Origin: Pyronema omphalodes
Taxonomy: Eukaryota; Ascomycota; Pezizomycetes; Pezizales; Pyronemataceae
DNA: 64,000 bases
Direction of reading: 5' to 3'
NCBI GenBank assembly: GCA_024516155.1
Contig: JAJJXM010000029.1
Location: 248,001 to 312,000, forward strand
Shown here: positions 1 to 12,500 of the stretch, piece after piece
Layout: every line of letters starts with the position of its first letter
How positions within the stretch are numbered: the first letter of the stretch is position 1
Notes under the pieces: generated by a model
Databases searched by the model: none
The model's input: the letters and a program-made list of their open reading frames with translations, nothing else
Told to the model about the DNA's origin: nothing
Position numbers and translations under genes: made by a program

Positions 1-1297
1 TCTTCCAATCTTCCAATCCGTAAGTCATAAATCATAAGTAGTAAGCTACAACCTATACCTCAAAAACCTATCCCCCCCTCCCCCTAGTCTATCACTATTA
101 CTATCACTATCATACAGTATCATGTTTCCAATTTCCGCACTTTGGCACTTTATCACTTTAGCACTCAGCAGATAACTTTCTTTTTTTTTGTGCACAAAAG
201 TTAATTTCTGCACCTACCAAGTATCAAGTATCAAAGTGAACCCCCCCCCCCCCCCCCCGCGCCCCCAAATTCCAAAACGAGGTTTCAACCGATAGAGAAT
301 ACCGGCGAGCGGTAGTAGCGGACCTGGCGGTTGAAAGTTGGATTTTGATTTTGATTTTTTGTAACCTCATTTGATTTTGCGCCATTTACGCACCACCACT
401 GAGCGCCCGTAAACTGTGTGTGTTTTTTTTGCGTTGGTTTCACAATCAAGATTGTTTCAAGTTTCTCTCCCTATTACAAATTCACAAAGCAGCAAAAAGT
501 CATTTAATGTCCTTAATCGAATTCTTTATATCCACAAAAAACAGCATATTCTGCAAGTAAAGAGGAGCAAAAATCCACGGACATGTCATCGTCATGTCGA
601 AAAAAAGCAAAAACAAAAAAGAAGCACAGGAAAAAAAAACATCCCCAAACCCCCACCAAAAACTAGTATACAGATGGCATACTTTTCGGGTATCTTAAAA
701 GCATCATCCTATCCTTCGGAAAGTAACAAATGAAAAGTATTGTGATCCACAAAAGAAAAAAACTCCATAGGAAAAAAAGGGAAAAATTCACAAAAAGTAA
801 CACCATTCCAGAAATATTAGGACCTGGACCTGCAAACCCAAGGGGAAAAAGCCAAGCGCGAAACACCCAAAATGAACACAAAAAAAGTCGAAAACAAGAA
901 AGGCCATGATACATATGTGCAGATTTGCATAACCAAAGCCGATTGGTTTGGGGAAAAGCTTGCCAGAGATTTCAAGAGAATTGAAGTAGTTGGTATGATG
1001 GTGTGGGTATGTCGTAGTTGTTGGTGCGTTGTAAAGGAATGAAAAAAGAAATTAAAACTAATAACGCAAGCTTCCCCTGATTGTTGAGAAGACTCAATTT
1101 ACCCAGTCTATAGTCATAAAGGTGTTGATTTGATGATGAAAAGGTACTCCGTTTGTTTCTTCGCGTCATAAGGCGTCAGGAATTCCAATAATTAGAAAAG
1201 GAAAAAATGTACACCACGGGTCGAGTTATGAAAGGAGACGGTAATTGTTGAGGTAATCGGGTTTCGAGGGGAACGCGATTTCGACGGTATTACTCCC
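1..1297. other. Intergenic / 3' flank of the flbC-like gene
   Basis: No supportable gene is seen. The stretch holds an 18-base C run at 241-258 and an A-rich segment around 590-870. The open frames here are short and low in complexity. The part near 1200-1297 is probably the 3' untranslated region of the minus-strand flbC-like gene. Confidence 0.6.
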
Positions 1298-2387
1298 TTA
1301 CTCGCCGTGCTTTTTGCCCTGGTGGACCTTCTTGTGTCTTCGCAAATTTGAGACAACGGAAAAGCGTCTTCCACAGCCGTCATGTTCACAGGCAAATGCT
1401 ATTCAAATGTTAGCCAATTTTTCTAGGGCATAGCCCGCACTGAGAGGGGATTAACTCACGTTTTTCTCCAGTATGACTGTATGTATGGGTCTGCAACGAA
1501 CTCGGCCTCGTGAAACGCTTGTCACAAACTTTACACTTGTGCTTCTTTTGCGTACTTGAGGTGATTTTCGAGCTGAATGTGGTCATCATCTGGTTCGGAA
1601 CAGTTGCACCGGTGTTGAGGTAACCGCCGGGTCTCGATGACCGTACAATTCCGGCACGTTCTTGCGGGTATCCGGTACCGTCGGAGTATTCGGTTGCTGA
1701 TGAGTCGATTGAACCACCGTGGTAGTATGGGAAGGAGTGGGTGGAGGAAACGGAAGAGCTGGCGGAGTGCGAGGACTGGTACGAAGTGCTGTCTTGACGC
1801 TGTCTAGGCTGACCGAAGTTGAGTCCTCTGGTGTCCATTCCGCCGCTGGTAAAGTCTAGGTCCGGGCGAGCTCTATACGAGATATCTGTAAGGGAAGCTT
1901 GGCGAGGCTTTGGCACCGTGTCAGCACTCAGGAAGAGTGAACTCGGCATGGCAGGTTGGGAGAGACGACGCTCTGACGGGATCAGAGTTCGGGGGGTATT
2001 GTCAAAATGCGAGAATGATGGCATATACGTAGCTCCTGCTACGATCGCTGGGGATGGAGCGGTAGAGCCAGTCATGCTCATCTCTGCGCTGGTAAAGGCT
2101 GGGATGCCTACATTACTGACTGTCGGCATAAGCCCATTTGGATTTGGGTAGTTGCCTGGCTGTGATGACAAGTGCCTCATATGACCTGTTGCCATTGCGG
2201 TTCGGCTCATAAACGGAGCTGATACGTCGGTTGTGCGGATAGTGGGGGGCTTGGATAGCGAGTGGTGCAGACTGGCGGTGTCGTTCATCTGCTCCTGAGC
2301 CCACGGGTTGGTGAACTGCGGAACCTGGTCCGGCGACATAAAATGCATTTGAGATTGTTGAGGGCGTGTTTGAGCGTCAAGGGCCAT
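1298..2387 (-). CDS. flbC: FlbC-like C2H2 zinc-finger conidiation regulator (2 exons)
   Basis: This encodes a probable nuclear DNA-binding transcription factor of 342 aa. Exon 1 is 2387-1460 and exon 2 is 1398-1298. The 61-nt intron (donor GTGAGT, acceptor ATAG) splits the proline codon of the inter-finger linker TGEKPF. Residues 1-280 are Ser/Pro/Gln-rich and probably disordered. Finger 1 uses C285, C288, H301 and H305; finger 2 uses C313, C318, H331 and H335. The finger pair, with its SSLQTH and VVSNLRRHKKVH helices, is characteristic of FlbC, the Aspergillus activator of early conidiation genes such as brlA. The protein ends seven residues after finger 2, as expected for FlbC, and the length is close to the family's. 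The family call is strong; a role in conidiation is inferred from Aspergillus. The 5' flank is long (over 2 kb without a gene), which suits a developmentally regulated gene. Confidence 0.9.
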
Positions 2388-5300
2388 TTAAACGGGAGCG
2401 GTAGATTGTTGCTTGAATAGCTGAGGGTGAAAACTAGATACTGTAATGATCCAACTCTTATCAACCATCCAACTAGCCCGGCGGCAGATTAAAAATCGAT
2501 GTGTTGGTGCTTGTTGCGTTTATATGTAATTACTGGAGTTGAAGTAGTGGCCGAAATTTTTCCGGAGTGGGTAGAAGTCGGCGGTGATATATTGTCAAGT
2601 GGTTGTGGTTAACTGCGCTGTGCCTGTTTAAAGGTTAGAACCTGGTCCAGTAAACGAGATGAACCGTGCCAGCCGTGGTGATGCTCTCCCGCTATGTGAA
2701 CCTGGGGTGCAGAAGGTGGCGTCGGCTTAAAGAATCCGCCTAAATGCACAGCAAGCAGAGCTATTGTCTGAGCTGCGTACCTGACGATATTTCTTAAGGT
2801 ATTGGGCAATGATATCTTGATATTGTGCAAGCAGAAAAGCAATTTAATAAAGACAGTAAAGACAATATAAAGACAAAAAACAATACGATGCAAGCAACGG
2901 CAACAGAGTTACTGTTGGTACCAAAGGTGACAGACGTTTAAGAGATCGGCAGAGTGCAGAGAAGCTTTCAATGTCTTGATAGTGATAATGCTTGGTGTCT
3001 TGTCTAGAAGATGATGAGCATGAGCGTGGGTGGGCTGGCGGGCAGGGTCGGGGTGGTGGTGGTGGTGGTCGGCGGCGGCTGGGGTAAATAGGTGAATTGA
3101 GTGTGTGTGTCGATTGTGTTGTTCTTCTCCGGGGGAATGCGTCTTCTTTTCTCTTTCAGAGGTTGAACGACAGCAAGCAAGTGTTGATGTATGGTTGTGG
3201 AATGAAGATGTTCAGGTCGAGGGAGGGTGTGTGGGGGGATTATTTGGGGGAGGATTGCTTGAGCTTAAAGGAAAAAGATCGGCTGCAAGTGTCCCATACG
3301 GTGACAGGGCAGATTTGAGTGTGTGTGTACGACAGGCAGGTTTATCGGGCGGATTCCGGCAAGAGCCTTGGATGCCTGTTGCGTGCAGCGCACGAGTGCT
3401 TGGAGTAAGGTCTTGGAGAGAGGTGTTGAATTGGGTAAGGTGTGGAATGAGGGGACATGGGGGTGGGGAGGTTTGGGTAAGGATGGCAACGTAGTGAGGA
3501 GGGGGGGGGGGGGGGGGGTGGGAGGGATAGTGTACTCTGATGAGTATAGCATCACGACCCACTGCCACTATTACCGCTCGCACACAGTAGCATGTCTGGC
3601 ATGCGGGTATGGATGGCACAGGCGGTGTGTGTGGGAGGGTGGTGATTGTGGTGGTGGTGGGAGTGGGATTTGGAGTGGGAGTGAGAGTGGGAATTAAGGT
3701 GGGAGTGGGAGTGGGAGTGAGAGTGGGAGGGAGTGGGCTCTGGGAATAGCGGAATAGCGTGGTTGGGCGGGGAGAGGAAGGGAGGGGCGTAACGTAGTTG
3801 TTGCTCAACGAGGGAATCTCGGGGCAATTCTGTGACTAGCATAGATACTCGTCTCGACAGAAGGTTAGAGGCTCCCAAAGATGGAGGGTAGGTGGAGGGT
3901 TAGAGGATTAGAGGGATGGGAGGGTGTCGAGCATTTCGGCAGAGTTATTTGCGGTAACTTCGGGGCATGGACGAACGAGTTTTGGTGCGGGTTGGGACAG
4001 GCAGCTAGCAGCCTGGGTTGGAGGGTTGGACGGTAGAGCGGTAGCAGCAAGAGCCACACACAGCAATATCCCCGACAGCGAGCTGCTGGAGCTGCTGAGT
4101 CCACTGAGTCCATACCGTAACCCACTCTCACTGAGGCCCACCGACAGCACTCCACACGGCCACCAATGCCGGAATCACCACAGCAAAGCAGTCTCCGGTA
4201 ACAGTTCCAACAGAAGCAGAAGCAGAAGCAGAAGCGGCAGTAGTTGAAGCAGAAGCGGTAGTAGTAAGTAAGTGAGGTGAAGCAGAATCAGCAGTAGCGG
4301 GAGATAGCGGAGTGAGCATAGCATGAATACAGCATGAACACACACACACTTGCTTCCCATGCCCTGCAACAACCATTACCACCACCACCTCTTCCACTTC
4401 CACTTCTCTCACGCAAACACCGCTCAATCCTGCTTTCCACCGCACTTCGCCCTAGTACCGGGACACAACTCGCAGCGACAAATTGAAGGAATTATTTTTA
4501 ATAATGGGGGCAGCACATGTGTGTGTAGTGGAGGGGGGGGGGGGGGGGGGAGGGGAGGGGGGGGTATTTCGTTGCGTGGAGAGGAGGTCGACGGGGTTGC
4601 AGTGGAGGGATGTGCAAGTAGCGGGCACGCTGACCACGCCTAACCGCATTCGTCTCGTCTGAACAACAACAGCAGTCGGTGTCCCGTCGTCAACGCCCTT
4701 AGATCTAAGGGTAGCAAAGGAAAGAACAAAGAAAGAAACGCTTGGTTCGACGTCCGACAAGACCAGCGAACGGGTGCCGTCAAAATTAAAAGGCACTTCC
4801 CCGGATGGTATAACCGGGCCTGCGAGCGAACCAAGGGAACCACCAAGGGAATGAAGCCAAGGAAACAAGATGCATTGGAGAACAATGGAGAAACCCAAAA
4901 ATTGAAAACGGAAAGGCATGTAACAAACTCAAAAGAAGTAAAAAAAAAACCGCACAAATCCCGTCGCAAATGAAATCGCAGTGTTTGGTAGGGTAGAATC
5001 ATATGTAATGTAATGTATGGCTGTACTTACACTAGCTCTTCAGAATATGCAGTCAAGAAAACGCTCTTGCAGTTTTTTTAGTGCTTCTTTTTTTTTCCTT
5101 CCCTGAAGCCTCCGTGTGGTGTCTATGGTCGGCTCGTTGATGCGGTGCAGTAAAAAGGCTAAAAGACGGGTTCGAGCTTTCGGGTCGGGATCGTGCACGA
5201 GTCTGAGTAGATATTTCGTTTCCCGTGTTCGGGTGGAGTTATCCGGATGAACTTGTGGAGACGTATGTCGATTTTTGGAGGGGGCTGTAGATTGGAGTGT

Positions 5301-6500
5301 ATATTCAAGCCCTAACGGGAGAGAGGCAGTCGATATCTGGAAATCCTACGATCTGCTGAAGATTTTTCGATTGTCGAAAGATGTCCAATATGTCGATGAT
5401 TGAAGATGAACGAGATAACTGTTGGGGGAATCCTCGTAGATTTCTTAGGGGAATTAAATAAAGGCTGGAACATAGGAATATTTCAGAGATAAAATAACCC
5501 AGATATCCTCTTCATAGCCTGGTAACGAAAAACCTCGCCTGAATCCCGACAATGTTTTCGACAAAGGTTCCCCAAAGGTCCGCCAAAGCTCGCCAAAAGC
5601 CGTCATGATTACCATAACGAAGCCTGCTATACTTCGTCACAATACTTTTACTTCGGCCCTTCTAACCTTTTCGACCAAAGTATACCGTCAAAGTTCCTGG
5701 ATACGGTACATCTCAAGACATCCATTAATCCCCAGCAAGTTTTTTCTTTTTTCTTTTTCTTTTTTTTCGTTCGCTGCCGGACGCCCTATGCTACACAATG
5801 GATGTTCCGAGTACAGTACCGTCGTCATAGAGCTGAGATACTTGAGTACATTCAATGCCTTTCTTCATGAAAGACCAACGACGTCCAACGAAAACCCCAG
5901 TCGAATCGAATCGAAGGATGAGAAGGATATGGCAGAAACCTCAGGGATCTCCAGGGGATAGGAGGGGTGTGAAGTCCGTACAGTATTGCACCCTTAGCAG
6001 AATGCCAGAATTAGATTCACAACCACCACCACCCACTACCAACCACCACCACCATCCACCATCATCATCATCAAGCCAAGGCTCATCCGAATCTCGAAAC
6101 CTGTCGGGAACCTGTCTTTGACGCTATCTTGATGCTCACCCGGAATCTTCAACAGGGCGGAAAGGCGGGGATGACGAGGAGATGCAGATACCTATTTTTG
6201 CCGGGGGGGGGGGGGGGGGTAGAAGAACCCAGCATACACATGTGGATGGATGTATGTGAAGGAAGGTGGTGGTGGTGTGGGTGTGGTGTGTGAAGTGTGG
6301 TGTGTGGTGTGTGGACCGGGGTATCATTTTTGGTTCTCTCTTTGGGAGGGAGGGATGGAGGGATCCATGGAACTTTACATGGGGTGTTGTGTTTCGAGCA
6401 GGGATGTCGGGGGTTGAGAGTTGAGAGTTGACAGAGAGAGGAAAGACGACAAAGGGACGATGACGAAAGAAAGGAGCGGTTTCACTAAATTACGTTAGCT
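2388..6500. other. Gene-free 5' flank with simple repeats
   Basis: No gene is supported. The nearest part should contain the promoter and 5' untranslated region of the flbC-like gene. The rest is low-complexity DNA: GGTGGT-type runs near 3045-3075, GGGAGT-type repeats at about 3650-3735, G runs at 3501-3518, 4533-4550 and 6203-6219, a purine/AGAAGC repeat near 4210-4260, and GTGGTGTG repeats near 6265-6310. The long open frames at 3212-3808 and 4452-5002 run through these repeats and show no domain. Confidence 0.6.
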
Positions 6501-9500
6501 ACATGAGACTAGGACGGCTGGTCGGCAGGCTACTCTAGATACGCGGACTGGGATTATGCGTGTTACAAACTGGGACTAAGCAGGGGACTTCGCTCCCCGG
6601 GCTCCCTGGGCTACCTGGGGCAACGATGATGCACTATAGCACCATTGTAACACCATAGGACAAAGGCTTTGAGGGTTTGATGGAGCAATAAGATTAGAAT
6701 TCATCAACGGACAGAAACAAAATACATTACGAGTACACAGATGCAAAGATGAAAATACGCAACGATACAAATAAACGCCGCCAAAGCGTAAAACAATACA
6801 ATACCATAGAGCAAGAGGTATCATCAAGCGCTTTGTACCAAGAAAAAATTCCAGGTTTATAAAATTATAATCATTTATATTTTTCTAATCTTAACTCGCA
6901 ACACGTAATTCTTCTATCTCATTTTACAATTATTTTTATTATTCATGCAGTACGTAAACCTCGTATCACGGAGAGGAGAAGGAGCTGTAAAACTCATTGA
7001 ACGTACATCATACATACGGTAGATATCATGCATCGTTTTTTTTTTATCTGTATGGCTTCAAAATTCTGCCGTAACTTTTCCTTTCCTTCCCTTATTTTTC
7101 CTCTGTTTTAACACCTTACCCGCCGTCTCCGCCGCTGGAAAAATTATGTATGGTTACCCACCATATGGTGCGAGCCATATGTACTTTTAGAACGAGCTTA
7201 GCGGTTTACATTTCAACGTGCTGTATGTACTACTTTAGCGCGATGTACGTCATACTGCTTTTATGTACCCAGTCTCTCAGCAACAGCAGCAACAGCAACA
7301 GCAGCAGCAGCAGCACAACCCAAGGCTTGCGGAACGCCTGCGGAACGCCTGCGAAACGCCTGGGAAACGCTTGGGAAACGTCTGGGAAACGCCTGCAAAG
7401 GTCTGCAAAGGTCTACCAAAATTCTGCTCAAGCGGTATCGAAAGTGCATTCAACGTCTACCAAATTTCTGCCAAAGCCTGAAGGTCCGCAAAATTGTATT
7501 CCAGCCGCGAAAACAGAACCTCTATGATGTATTAACATATCGATCATACAAGCTGTGGGTCTATGGTTTACTCAATCATCATCCATATTATCCATTCTTT
7601 ACTCCCTATTTACACGCTGGGATTCTACTCTATGTATTCAGGCCCCAGGGTCTTTATTTCAGCTCACGTATGGATGATGTACATAAAAAGCATGAGTGTA
7701 TGTCATAATCATACATATTTCTTCCCCGCAAAAGAAAAATTGAAATTCAGAAATCCAGAAATCCAGAAATTCAGAGCCTAGATATAAAGTCTATCTATAA
7801 CTCTTCACATCATCGTGAAATATCAGTATGAGTATGAGTATAATTATGAGTTTGAATACCTAAAGACGACTATCAAATTAACTGCTGCAATTGCTTTATT
7901 GTTTTGTAATTTCTTCATTATGTTCTATAAATCCATCTACCATATTATGAACCCACAGAAGCCATGAATCCATAACCTTATCAGCATTCTCTATCTCGAG
8001 CACATTCACAAGGAATAAACCGTGTACATCTAAAGGCTCAAAATATCAACCCGTTTCACCATTTCTTTGGTTCCAATCTTATATAGCGGAGCATAGAGTA
8101 TGTACATGTATTTTCTTACACACAATAATAACAGCACATCCACAGCGAATTCTTTTTCTTCTATCACGAACTGAAAGGTCAATATCTCGCTCTACAAAAA
8201 CAGCCCCCCTAAAAGCACCACATCACCAAACCAAAAATCAAAAATCAACCATCACAATTCCCCCAGCCTATTCCATGTCCATTATCTTTCTGTATCCTGA
8301 GGCTCTTTACTCGTAGTCGTAGTCGTAGTCGTAGCCCCATCCCAGTCCGCAATCCCAGTAGCCCCATCCCAGTAGCCCCATCCCAGTCCTCCAACCAAAA
8401 AACCCTATACCACCCCTAACCCCTAGTCGTTTCAGAATTTCTTTGTCATTCCAAACAGGCAAGAACGCCGATGCAGGGAACCTGCATTTGAAGTCAAGGA
8501 TGATTTGAGTCTACGTCATAACCCTTTTTATCCATGTATCTTTTTTAGTAGTAGTACATACTACATAGCAGTAGTAGTTGTAGTAGTTGTAGTGGTAGTG
8601 GTAGTGGTAGTGGTAGTATGGTTTACGAGCAACAAGCAATAGATACCATATGTCGTTGGTATGGTGGTGGTATGGTGTATACACCCTGCTGTGGTGGTGG
8701 ATATGATATGATAGGATATGATATGATATGTGTTATGGGGGCTTTTTTTTCAGTTTAATAAAATGGAGAGTTGAAGTTGGAGTTGGAGTTGATGTGGACT
8801 CATAATTTTCATGGGATGATAATGTTACGGCCGTAGCGTGGTGAATGTTTTAAAATTGAAGTTGGGATAAAGATTGTGAATACAAGGTGGTGGAGAGGTT
8901 TGAAAGTAGTAGTAGACTAGTAGTATACAACATTTGTGTCTCGTATGTAGCGATAAGCTTTTTTTATTCGTAAACAGAACACATATAGAGGTTTGTGAAT
9001 ACAACTACATACCTACATACATACATACAGATACAGCTCGAGACTTTGTACCACCAACTTTGTTTGTCCTACCGTCGGGGGAGGCGGGGATTTATTAAAA
9101 ATGTTTCTGCCCAATTTGAAACTTTACGACTTAACTTTGTGTATGTCTTAACCTGATGACAGACACAACCTTAAGCTGAAAACAGCATATTATATTTTGC
9201 TTTGCGTTTTTATCTTCGTTATGTTGTGTTGCCTTTCGCGTTTACAGGTGCAGCAGCTTTGACGGATGGATGCCATACCATACGCTCTGCTGCCTATATG
9301 CCATGCACATGCCTGGCAAGCAGCCATCAAATCCATGGGATGACATCTGTCGCCTGTTTGTATATCCCGCGTAATTAATTGCCGTGCAGTGTAGCTTGTT
9401 CGGTTGTTATTATTCTGCTGCTGCTGCAAAGTTGTGGCGACATTCTCAGGCAGACATGGCAGCCAGGCTTTCATCCGTTTAGTTATCTTGATGGCTAGCG

Positions 9501-12500
9501 AGATTAAACAGATAGAGAGCAGAGTCATAAAATGCAGCAGCTGCTGCACTGTTGCCTTCCATTTCCAGGCAGTAAAAAAAGCAAAAGGCAAACCAGATGC
9601 ATACATAGCTAGAGTTAGCAGACTTGTTTGCGTTGCGTTTACGGGCTGCCATGGACCTGCCTGTGAAACAAAATACCCGCAAATAGTGATTCTTAAGAAA
9701 TTCGCGAACTGGCTGAACTGGCTAGGATGGATGCATTTTACTCCAACTTTCTTTGAGAACCCCGCTGACTTTAGAGCTCAGACAGAAACATTTTGCGTCC
9801 AATTTAATGCAGTAACCAGAGACATCATCAGCCAACCTTTTCTGCTCTAAAAGTAATTTCAGTAAGGTTGCTCGGGTCAAACTTTTGACACCGAGCTGAA
9901 TGTGGGAAAAGCCCACCCAGCGCCAGGGAGATGAGAGCTTCCAACCAGTCAGAATCAAGGCCAAGGCCAGCGGGACCTAAAAACGCCAAAAGCTGAATTT
10001 TCCCATCCCAGCCAACTCGCGAGTCCCTTGAGGACCACTAATACTACGTCAATCCCCTGTCGCCACTCCATCCAATCGGCGCCTCAAAAAAAAGCCACAC
10101 CCTATTTCAACTCCCACTGCTGAGTGCTAGCAGTCAAAAGGCAGCTCGTGAGCAAGCCTGTAAACCTAAGCGGAGAGGCGGAGAGGCGGAGATAAGCGAT
10201 TAAAGTATCGTGACTGAACTACCTATCGTGGATTGGGCAACTGAGCATTGGTGCAATTGGAGATTAATTGAAGCCTTTACTAGAGCGTATGAAGAAGCTT
10301 TACCGTTACTTCAACATAATCGCGAGGCAAGATCGAATCTAAGAAGGTTAGAACTGCCTTTTATGAGGCCCGCCCCATATCTCCCCGACAGCCGGGAAAT
10401 GATTTAAAGATTCCCTGGGGTTTAGTCCACTTGAGGCATTTTGGTGGCCTTTGGTTCGCCTGTAGCTGTTGTAGCTGTTGTAACTGTTGCAGTTGTTGCA
10501 GCTTTGGCGGCGGAAGATGGGTTGGTTTCAGTAATTCACCGAAGTAAAATATCGTGTAATAACGCGGCTACTCTAGCAGCCCGTATCTTCTTAAAGTGCT
10601 TTCACATAGCTAGTTAGCAACTGGAGATAACATCTCAACGTGTCTCTCCATTAATGCATCCACAACTGTTATTATTTGGCCTCACACCCACACACACCCC
10701 TCAATCTTCATGTATAACCCACCTTCCCCCGGTGTCAAAGTGTCTAAGAAAAAGCAAAACCGTCGGTAATTACTTAGTCTTTTAGCCCTTTTAGAGCTCT
10801 TAAACATAACCCCTAACCGGAAAAAGCACGGAGCGTCCGGGAACGTGGGAACTTGACTGGCAGTTTAACTGGAGGTAACCTATTTGGCCAGATGTGATTT
10901 GAACGCTCGGCAGGACGGTTGGGAGCTCGGGCTTTTCGGTGTGTTGTGTATGTGAGCCTTGCGAATAGTATGACAGCCATAGCTCGTGGGGACATGACAG
11001 CCTTGCATGGTATTCAGAAGGCGGCCCCCAGGGAGCCTGGGGAGAGATTAAAAGCTTGGTACACTTTGGTACATACTCTACGGCCGAGTGGCATGAGAGC
11101 CGATATCTATCGCGGACCCCACGACCTGTTAACAAGTCACCCTAGAGAATCAGACGTTAGATACGTAGTTCTTGCATACATAGCAAGGGGATATGAAGGT
11201 GAACACGAGGGGTCTTTTCCTTCACGTATTCATAATTGGCATAGTACTGGTCCTGTATGTTGGTAGTAGATTCAACCGTCGTGGACAAAGCGTATTGCTA
11301 GCGTTTCCATGGATTTCAAAGTTGACAAGTGCCAAGAGCCTTGATGGTTTGCTGGAAACAACTTTCGTCGGGTGACTGCGTGGTACGTATGTTTCCTGTG
11401 CGGTTGCATTGGGCTTTTGATGGATTGTACCGCTAACCGGTATGCTATCGTATTGTCTCTAACGTTAGGATAAGCAAAAGTGCAAATTCAAGTGCAGAAC
11501 CTTCCCAAGACGCTCACCCCGTTCACGGTCGATGCTCAGCTGTCTTCGCTGCAGCTGCTATCGTTGGACTCCCGGACAGTCTGTCGTGCTTCGTTCGTTG
11601 ACTTGTGAAAAGATAACCAGACCAGTTGAGATGTCTTCACCAAGTTCGGTGGAAAAGTGGAAGCTTGTTTGACGCATGCGGGGGGATGGTGGGACAGTAG
11701 CACCATAGCTTGGCCGGCGGCGGACGGAAGCGCATCGGATCCCTGTTCCTACGAGTAAAGTGCGGCGACAACCAGACGCATCAAAGAGACAGTGCAGTGC
11801 ATAAAAGTAAAGTGACAAGTCTACACGGCCATGCCATCTCACATGCGGAAAAAAAATTATGTTGAGATTATTTGAATTATGACGGCTCTAGATACCAAGC
11901 TATGAAGTACCCGGTATTGATTTCCTGGTCCATCTTGGTCAACGCACAGATGAATTTCATGGGAATTCCATTCATAAATTCCTAGTTGTGTCAAAACAGA
12001 TCACGGACCCGTGCACACCATCGAGCAACATCACGCACTCTTAGTTTCAGCGGAAATAATGTCCCTATCATAAATCCCTATGAGATAGCTTCCTTCTTTC
12101 ATCAAATCCCCCGGCTTCTAGAAAACACGTTTCTCCTGTGAAATTGGCAATGTTTCCTCCAATATCAAAAGTGTACGTAAACTACACCGGTACGTGCAAG
12201 GTATCTCAAGGGTACTCAATTGTACACACCAGTACACATGTGAACCTTGAGACCGGCTTGAGGCAATTAACCGCTCAAGCCATCATTTGCCTGCAAATGT
12301 ATGTGAATAGGGTGCCGTACTGTGTATGTATCCCCGCAAAGCCACTTCCAGTTTCTAGTTTCTTCAAACAGCACGCTAGCAATCCAATTGACACCTACCC
12401 AGATCTGTAGAGCGTATGCATGCAATCCAAACAATTAGTTCGTCTCATGCACCCGTTGAATCACGGGCTCGGATAGATGTCTCTGGCTATGTGCCATGAG

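Noticed and set aside
3212..3808. A 198-codon minus-strand frame rich in Pro and Thr
   Set aside because: It crosses an 18-base homopolymer and GGGAGT repeats; composition follows the repeats and no domain is seen.
4452..5002. Minus-strand frames with a hydrophobic start (155 and 120 codons)
   Set aside because: The longer one runs through an 18-base G run and simple repeats; there is no domain, no splice context and no clear cleavage site.
10210..10407. A 65-codon plus-strand frame of normal-looking composition
   Set aside because: No domain and no neighbouring exon with compatible splice sites could be found.
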